DNA of 64,000 bases from Ephydatia muelleri (Eukaryota; Porifera; Demospongiae; Spongillida; Spongillidae): assembly GCA_013339895.1 (NCBI GenBank), contig JABACO010000042.1, positions 1 to 64,000 on the forward strand, given 5' to 3'. Below, one piece after another: positions 57,785 to 64,000 of this stretch (its first letter is position 1; every line of letters begins with the position of its first letter). The notes under the pieces were generated by a model that was given only the letters and a program-made list of their open reading frames with translations, searched no databases and was not told where the DNA came from. The position numbers and the translations under genes were made by a program.

Positions 57785-58120
57785 GAGTAGATATGGCCTT
57801 CTCCCTATACTAGTACAGTTGGCCATCTCTCTATAATGGTGTATCTCCCTGTAGGGCCTACTGTAACCAGTGGTAGCCTTCTCCCTTTACTCCCGAACCG
57901 TTAATTGCCTGTCTCCTTATACTGTTGGTCTTCTTCCTTTATTGTTAGACTGGTGGCCTTCTCCCTGTACTGCTGGTCTTCTCCCTATACTGTTCGCCTT
58001 GTCTTTATAAAGTTGGCCTTCTCCTATACTGTTGGTCTTCTCCCTACTGAGTATACTGTTGGCTTCTCCATTTACTGTTGGCCTTCTCCCTATACTGTTG
58101 GCCTTCTCCCAATTCTGGAA
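57785..58120. repeat. About 20-bp degenerate minisatellite
   Basis: Fifteen or so units of GGCCTTCTCCCTATACTGTT, heavily mutated at the left and most regular near 58075-58115. Frames across it (YTVGLLP periods) are artefacts. Confidence 0.88.
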
Positions 58121-58361
58121 AAATGAAATAGGCCTATATTTCGCCATGTACTGTTATAACGTTAGTGTGTTAAATATAGGCCTATTTCAATTTTCCAGTC
58201 AAATTTCTGTCACTCTTGTTTCCGTGCTTTTTACACCACCATTGGTCAATCCTATACACCAACAACTTTCTTGTTAGAGAATGTTTTTATTTACTTGTTT
58301 CATCAGTTTTTTCCTCTGTCGTAGTAGCACGTAGACCTTTTTGTGTTGTCACAAATTCATT

Positions 58362-58898
58362 TTACGTTTCGAAGGGAGGGAGGTTAAAAAATTTAATAAT
58401 AAGTATATGAGTTTTTAATGTACTGTACGGTTCTCCTGCCTTGTCCTCTTCCTCACCCCCAGCCTCGTCTCTGACCTTGGCGGCCTGGTTTCGGCCATGA
58501 GAGCCATGCGGGTGGTGGTGGCAGCGGCCAGGGTGGCAGCAGGCGAAGTGGTGGTGGGGGCACTGATGCCAATACTGGTGCCAGTGGTGGGGCTGGTGCA
58601 GGTAGCGGTGCTCCTGCTGCTGCTGGTGCCGGTTGGGGCAGTGCTGCAGCTGCTGCTTCTGCTGCTGGCATTGGGGGCAGCTCTGCTGCTGGGTGGTGGT
58701 GGCGGTGGGGGCAGCTCTGCTGCTGCTGCTGGGGATGGGGGCAGCTCTGCTACTGCTGGCGGTGGGGGCAGCTCTGCTACTGCTGGCAGCGGATGGTAGG
58801 GGGGCAGCACTGCATCTGACAAAGAGTATAGAAACAATGTGCAAGGATTTAGTTGTCACCTTTTTCATTCTCAGCAAGCAAAGTGCACTATTTGGCAA
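58362..58898 (-). other. Low-complexity Ala/Ser/Pro frame, doubtful gene
   Basis: GCTGCTG/GGTGGGGGCAG repeats (58490-58800) keep all six frames open for long stretches. The minus frames read as Ala/Pro/Ser runs (AAELPPPPPPPSSRAAP). It could be a disordered protein segment, but composition alone explains it. Confidence 0.25.
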
Positions 58899-59026
58899 GT
58901 GAGTTGCTTTTATACATGAAAAGCCTTTACATGTGTGCCGGCTGTGCTACAATTTTATTGGTCCAATTTCATTCGTACATCACCAATTGGTCTACATATT
59001 CATGACCTCACAGATAAGGGGGAGTG

Positions 59027-59027
59027 G

Positions 59028-59090
<63 letters not shown>
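59027..59090. repeat. (TG)n microsatellite
   Basis: A pure TG run of about 64 bp. The flanks 58935-58990 and 59090-59150 are similar to each other (GCCAGCTGTGCTA..., TTCTATTGGTCCAATTT), suggesting a duplicated unit around it. Confidence 0.95.
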
Positions 59091-59091
<1 letters not shown>

Positions 59092-59211
59092 TGCCAGCTG
59101 TGCTAAAATTCTATTGGTCCAATTTTATCTATTCACTGGATTGGTCTGCATAACTCATGACCCCCCAAAGGTGCCATTGTGCTGAAAATGGAAGTTCGTT
59201 CATGCTCCAAA

Positions 59212-60640
59212 TTAAAAGGTGTTAACAATGTTTACATGGGAAAGACCTCCCCTCCAATGATGAATGGACATTTGGAACAGTGACTTTGTCCTCAACACTA
59301 ATGCCACTTCACTAGTGTACTTGGGACACTCATTTGCACATTTCCATTTCAAGGGGTGCTTGGTATCCTTATCTCTGTCCCCTATCTCCTCTGCCACTAC
59401 ATATCTACCATTGAGGTCTACTGGAATGGCCCAAAGTCATTTTGTGTAAGTGTACGAAAAGTAAGGTTCAGAGCCAGCAGTGTGATACACATGCCCATCA
59501 TTTTCTTCTAATTTCGATGCACTAACTTCCCGGATAGTTTTTAGCAATGACCCTGCTTTTGCTTTTCGTTCGCTCAGTGCTTTAGAAACCAATGCATCTG
59601 CACCAATCTTACTTACTGCTGCACAGGCAGATCTTGTAACAACCTTTTGAGCTAGCAATGGATGAGACTTACAAAAGGCATCATTTACTTCACTTAGAAG
59701 CTCACTATCGCTACGAATAGTTTTTTCAAGACCACCATTATACTCCATTAGTGCATGAGATTTGGGTTCATACAAGGAGTAGCTCTATGGGAGAAGGATA
59801 TGGTTGCAGTAATTTTCAGTGCTCAACCCTAGCAAATGCAATTAAATTCATACACAGTTACAGGCGAGCTGCCGTTGTACATCAGATTACGAAGCCTTTT
59901 TGTACATCAGATTAGGGATGACACCCCAATATTCAATAGACAGGTCACAAAGGACTGTACACAACAGTTGGGTCACCAATGTCCATGCATGCTTTACATT
60001 AGTCTGGGGACCAGACGACTGGCTTTCAGCAGTCAAGCCAGTCGTCTGGTCCCCATACTAGCTTTACATGTGAATTAAGTGATTGGTTTTGTGCAGATCC
60101 CTTACATGCGTGCTGTACACATGTTGCATGCACATCTTCCTGTAGCTTTTTAATGCTAGTGCAATACAACATACCTTTGGGTGGTAGTGTAGTTCGGTGA
60201 CCCCTGCGATACCGCTTCCTCTCGGCAGCACGTTTAGCCAATCGGACAGCGGGGTCATTCCAATACCGATTCCTTTCAGATGCCTTAATGGCAGCTGAAT
60301 TGTCCTCGTATTTCTGCCTTTTAGCAATGCGGTTCTCCTCGACGTCCTCTTTATATCGCTGCCTTTGCTCTGATTGCTTAGATTCAATATCTGCGTTGTA
60401 GCTGTCGCCTTCTTCAGGATCGGCCTTGTAGCTGTCGCGTACAGAGGCCTTCTTCTTTTCGGGATCGGCCTTGTAGCGGTCGCGTACAGAGGTCTTCTTC
60501 TTTTCGGGATCGGCCTTGTAGCGGTCGCGTACAAAGACCTTCTTTTCGGGATCGGCCTTGTAGCGGTCGCGTACAAAGGCCTTCTTTTCCGGATCGGCCT
60601 TGTAGCTCAGTTGTCTAACGGCACTTACCCGGTTGTTCAA
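59212..60640 (-). CDS. KADPEKK-repeat protein of unknown function (exons, probably broken)
   Basis: The minus strand holds a 5' exon (about 60180-60615) with five tandem units of RDRYKADPEKKKASV type, then KRQKYEDNSAAIKASERNRY, NDPAVRLAKRAAERKRYRRG and RTTLPPK before a GTATGT donor. A small exon follows (EDVHATCVQHACKGSAQNQS, ending near 60070). Further pieces are 59437-59775 (MEYNGGLEKTIRSDSELLSE, KVVTRSACAAVSKIGADALV) and 59212-59410 (VDLNGRYVVAEEIGDRDKD, PLKWKCANECPKYTS). I associate such lysine/aspartate-rich D-P-E-K repeats with multi-exon sponge predictions, function unknown. No ATG is seen for the first exon and a hairpin MITE (60000-60060) interrupts downstream coding DNA, so the copy is probably non-functional. 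Confidence 0.5.
60000..60060. mobile_element. 61-bp hairpin MITE with 9-bp target duplication
   Basis: Two 24-bp arms (60001-60024 and 60036-60059, one mismatch) around an 11-bp loop; the ends are TAGTCTGGGGACC and GGTCCCCATACTA. The flanks are the exact 9-bp repeat GCTTTACAT (59991-59999 and 60061-60069). The TAGTCT terminus and 9-bp duplication match the larger element at 17316-17763, suggesting one Mutator-like family. Confidence 0.85.
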
Positions 60641-60945
60641 CGGGACTAACCCGACTGTTCAATGGGTTATCCGTATAGTTTACCCGGCTGTACCCGCTTG
60701 TAGAACGCGACTTACCCGGCTGTTCAACAGGACTTATGACAGACCATATGGAAACAAAAACTACACCGGATAACCCATTGAACAATTGGGTTAGTCCCGT
60801 TGAACAACCGGGTAAACTATATTGTCCCGTTAGACAACCGGATAGTTATAACGCAACCGGGTACCCGGTTGGATAACCGGGTACCCGGTTGATCAACCGG
60901 GTGCCCGGTTGATCAACCGGCGTCCCGTTGCTCAACGGGACAAAT
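60600..60945. repeat. Palindromic CCGGTTG-NN-CAACCGG array
   Basis: A long imperfect inverted repeat: 60629-60674 (CCCGGTTGTTCAACGGGAC, then a GTTCAATGGGTTATCCG block) pairs with 60766-60811. To its right there is a run of GGGTACCCGGTTGATCAACC units (about 60850-60945), each itself palindromic. No coding sequence and no target duplication found. Confidence 0.85.
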
Positions 60946-60994
60946 TGATCATCGGTCCCTTACCTCCCTGTCCATGAGTTATAATTCATGAGTG

Positions 60995-62720
60995 TCAATG
61001 CATCACTGAAACAAATACAACAATAAGAATGCTATCATGGTATATCGTAACAAATACCAGCACACGACTGACAGTTCCAGACAAGTTTTTTTTGTTATGA
61101 ATGACTTTTGAGGGAACAGACACACAGGATTTATGAAACCATTCTTTACAGGAGAAACATTGTATCATGGTGCCTTCAGCGATGAGACGGCAAATACAAT
61201 AAATAGAAATGGTTTCTGTGGTGTGTTGCTGTGGGTTTCGGTGACCATGGGTTGGGAACAATGACATGTGTCCAATTTCAAAGCAGTTGATAACGTGCTG
61301 CCTCATTTTTTCCTGATCAAAATAAATCATGGCAGGATCTTGTCCATAAGTTATTGCAGTTGCAAATGCTATTGAGAACAAGCCGCAATCACTTGTATTA
61401 GCTTGTTTTTGGACATCAATGCATGTAATGGATTACAATATCAGGTTGACAAGACTGCAAAATATCTGCCACTAACTTTTGCTCATGATGAGGCAGTTGC
61501 CCATGGTTGCTATCATACACTTTGACAGTAGATGGTGGTACACCAATGGTAGATATTGTTATCCAATGATTGTTGTTAATGTTCAATATCTGAATAAAGG
61601 GTGTTCTTTTAGGTTCCATTTGAAACTTAAAAGACAGAATAGTAGACTGAAATCCATCAGTAGATGCCTTGCATGGGTTTTGTTTCTTTAACAAGTACTG
61701 TGTTGCATTAATTAAGTCATCATCTAGCCACTGATTTGGAGACTTCAGCACTTCTTTGTGTGATTGTGTTAAAAGACTTCCACAAATAGAGGTCCATGGT
61801 TTCACTACTTCCTTTGCTGGACTTGCATCTGATACAACATCAATTTGTTTGGTTGACAGCAACATAGTATCTTTGCAATTTGTGCATGTATGACCTGGAT
61901 GGCACAATGATAGACACATCCTATTTCCTGATCTGCATGAGCATTTTTTCTTGCTGTGACACCCACTTCTACAGCTAGAACCTATACATGTAAATGTAGA
62001 GATTAGATGAATTTTCAAATATGTACTAAAACTGACACAAAAATTCGTATTTATTTATAACATACATCAAGTGAGAAAAATTAAACTGAGACAATAAATG
62101 AAATTAAAATTAAATGAACGAATTCCAAGGTGCCTGATTTTTTGCAGCTTCTTTCAAACTTACTCGAGGTTCATTTTCCCATCCATCCAATGGTATGTCA
62201 TACTGACATTTATAAGGCTCTAAATCGCCAGCCTGATAACATCTCTGAATTACTCCGGATTTACAACGGAGACGATGTAATGATTGTGCTTTACCAATTA
62301 CCTCGACAACGATACATGGTAGTCGCAATAGGTCTGTGCAACTCCGATCAATGCGCGGTATCCGAATACTGACATGCTCTCCAACTCTAAACTCACGAAC
62401 TTTGTGCATCTTTGAAAACTTTTCTTGCATCTTTAATGCAGTTTTCATATAGTTCACGTCTGCTTTCTCTCGTACGAGTCTGTGCTTCTCAATTATTGCG
62501 AGTTGTTTTTGTCTGCCTACAAATTGATCTTCAGTTTTTGCTTCAGAGTCCTAAATGTGAAGTGTTTTATCCTTCTCTTCTGTTTCAGACTCAGAGTTGC
62601 AACATCTACTCACACCATCACCTAGTTTTGAATTAGTGTTACTATCATTGCTGGTCACATCCTGAGAATTGTTAAAGATAGTATGGGAACAAGAACTGTG
62701 TTGGATGACATCACTCAAAG
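60995..62720 (-). mobile_element. Ginger-type DNA transposon, C-terminal part (GPY/F, Cys-rich, Ulp1, PHD)
   Basis: Read on the minus strand, from high to low coordinates: an integrase carboxy region (62110-62457: FRVGEHVSIRIPRIDRSC, HRLRCKSGVIQRCYQAGDLE), a Cys-rich CxC-like stretch (CRSGCHSKKKCSCRSGNRMC), a Ulp1/C48 protease-like domain (NQWLDDDLINATQYLL; NNNHWITIS with His; VYDS with Asp; SDCGLFSIAFA with the Cys) and a PHD finger (YCICRL...MIQCFSCKEWFHKSC). Ginger1 cut-and-paste transposases are known to carry a gypsy-like integrase followed by an OTU or Ulp1 protease. The integrase core that should lie beyond 62720 is not recognisable, and the piece has about two interruptions. The protease role is unknown. 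Confidence 0.7.
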
Positions 62721-62959
62721 TTGGTCATGTCCAGCAATTTCGGACATCCATACACGTCTGTACATTGAAAACTCATGTAAAGTATTTGATTGTTTTTAAA
62801 CATTAACGCAGTTGGATTAATTTTTAAAATATAAAAAATGCATTCTTTTATTTTTCGCTTTCATTTTGCGAGCCGGAGAATCAACAACAAAATTAATTAC
62901 TTTTGCTATTACGTAATAATATTATTTAGAAGTCAATAATGTTTAATAACATCAAATGG

Positions 62960-63225
62960 TGGGCGCGCCCTTATAGTGCAAATTGGTGCCTGTGTGAGTG
63001 GGAGGAGCGTGTCGTTGCTAGTAATGTGCCCTTGGTTCAATACATTTGAATATTTCTTTCATCGGCTTGAACGTACGCGTGCGCTCGGCGTATACTTTCT
63101 ACGACTGCGTACGTTAACGGTCCGTTCCTACATCTTGATACCTCATCCCGATATGCGCAATGGCACACCACGCGCGCGCGCGCCACATACTCCCAGCTCT
63201 TTTTGCTGGGGTGCACATTAGGAAG
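62960..63225. other. CpG-rich patch with (CG)n
   Basis: A CpG-dense stretch with CGCGCGCGCGCGCC at about 63169-63183 in an otherwise AT-rich flank. It could be a promoter or transposon end; no frame or inverted partner is visible. Confidence 0.4.
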
Positions 63226-63229
63226 AATC

Positions 63230-63478
63230 ACTTTAGCTGATGCTGATTAACTGGGTTGGTCTGTACCCAGGGCAAGAATGGGTTAAATATCTCTAGCTGC
63301 TGGTTAGTAGTGTTGTCTGGGTGTGGTCTGTACCGTGGGCAAGATTGGGTGAAATCTATCTACTTGTGTTGCCTGGGTGTGGCCAGTATCCTGGGCAAGA
63401 ATGGGTTAAATATCTCTAGCTGCTAGTTAGTTGTGTTGTCTGACTGTGGTCTGTACCCTGGGCAAGACTCCACCTATC
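63230..63478. repeat. About 80-bp tandem repeat, three units
   Basis: Three units built on TGGTCTGTACC, GGGCAAGAATGGGTTAAAT and ATCTCTAGCTGCTGGTTAG. The middle unit is shortened. Confidence 0.85.
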
Positions 63479-64000
63479 TTGTGAAGAAGTAAGTATAATA
63501 TTTCCAACTTACATTTCATTGTCATGCTCATCAAATAAATTATGAATTAGTTACTGTTGTCATTGTCATTTCTCACAAAGATATCAGAATACTAAAAGCC
63601 TGCTAAAAGCCGTTAGCCCTCTCACTCCATCCCCATACTTCTGCCTACACATAATCAGCAGTATAAAAATAGCAGCAGACATTTATAGTGCATGGTAATA
63701 TTTGAACAAAGACATCACTTCTCATATAGAGATCAGAATGCTTCCCACCCCACATCCTTCCTGGCCTCCCCTCTCACCTGTAGGAAATATGCAAACCATA
63801 TATGTTTTCTATGCATCTGATTCTGTGTACTATGCAGGGATGAACTTATATGGTTTATGTGATGAGCCCTGCTGCACATATGTCAGTTATCATTGTTCCT
63901 GCATCGTCTATTGGGGAGTCCTTTGTATAAGATCCTGCAGGTGGTCTACTTTAGAACCTCTGTTATCTTGTCCTGACCACATCAGCTGGTATTCTTTTGT
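63479..64000. other. No gene seen
   Basis: Unique AT-leaning DNA to the window edge without a supportable frame. Confidence 0.55.

Noticed and set aside
58362-58898. Ala/Ser/Pro-rich protein of 178 residues
   Set aside because: All frames are open through GCT/GGT repeats; no conserved segment or splice evidence.
60600-60680. tRNA gene suggested by GTAGCTCAGTTG
   Set aside because: No B-box GGTTCGAATCC, no acceptor stem and no cloverleaf can be drawn; kept only as a remark on the palindromic array.

Overview
The window reads as nuclear DNA of an early-branching animal, most likely a demosponge. Genes are split by very short introns (roughly 50-250 bp), the recognisable families are metazoan (TRIM-NHL, cadherin with a membrane anchor, T-box, 7TM receptor), intergenic DNA is full of small DNA transposons and microsatellites, and one minus-strand gene carries a K-A-D-P-E-K-K repeat of a kind I associate with sponge predictions. 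The species call is inference; nothing here is bacterial, and there is no rRNA, complete tRNA or CRISPR array.

Layout. 1-2004: an almost perfect 2-kb palindrome touching the window edge. 2813-19010: an old tandem segmental duplication (unit A 2813-10945, unit B 12261-19010), each unit carrying one intact single-exon TRIM-NHL gene on the minus strand. The units differ by mobile-element insertions: a hAT-like MITE only in A, a TTAA-type MITE and a 9-bp-TSD Mutator-like MITE only in B, and one older TTAA-type MITE in both. 19010-21180: gene-poor DNA with a 33-G run and a LINE 3' end. 21273-44859: a disturbed tandem array of cadherin-like membrane protein genes: copy 1 (short, open), a decayed 3' half with an inverted tail exon, a fragment with only the signal-peptide exon and a scrap of ectodomain, copy 2 (signal peptide plus about two repeats, cut off early), and copy 3 (long, open). 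T-box transcription factor exons are embedded in this array, and their 3' part was copied along with cadherin pieces.

The most striking object sits inside the array: a 7963-bp DNA transposon (28452-36414) with CAC...GTG ends, a 3-bp ATT target duplication, subterminal TCTGCATA-type motifs, and two divergent, apparently intact spliced genes. One is a 15-exon, 916-residue transposase-like protein of a type I otherwise connect with basidiomycete fungi. The other is a 5-exon, 327-residue coiled-coil protein I do not recognise. The matching empty site survives in the neighbouring array copy near 37892-37910. The ends, TSD, subterminal repeats and two-protein layout point to the EnSpm/CACTA superfamily.

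Downstream come a single-exon 7TM receptor (46393-47400), a 700-bp TG/TGCA microsatellite, a nearly complete but broken Ty3/gypsy fossil (about 49800-54600), the 3' end of a restriction-like-endonuclease LINE with an identical 114-bp internal direct repeat, a low-complexity stretch, a minus-strand repeat-protein gene (59212-60640) hit by a 61-bp hairpin MITE, a palindromic array (60600-60945), and a decayed Ginger-type DNA transposon gene with Ulp1 protease and PHD finger (60995-62720). The last 1.3 kb holds only repeats.
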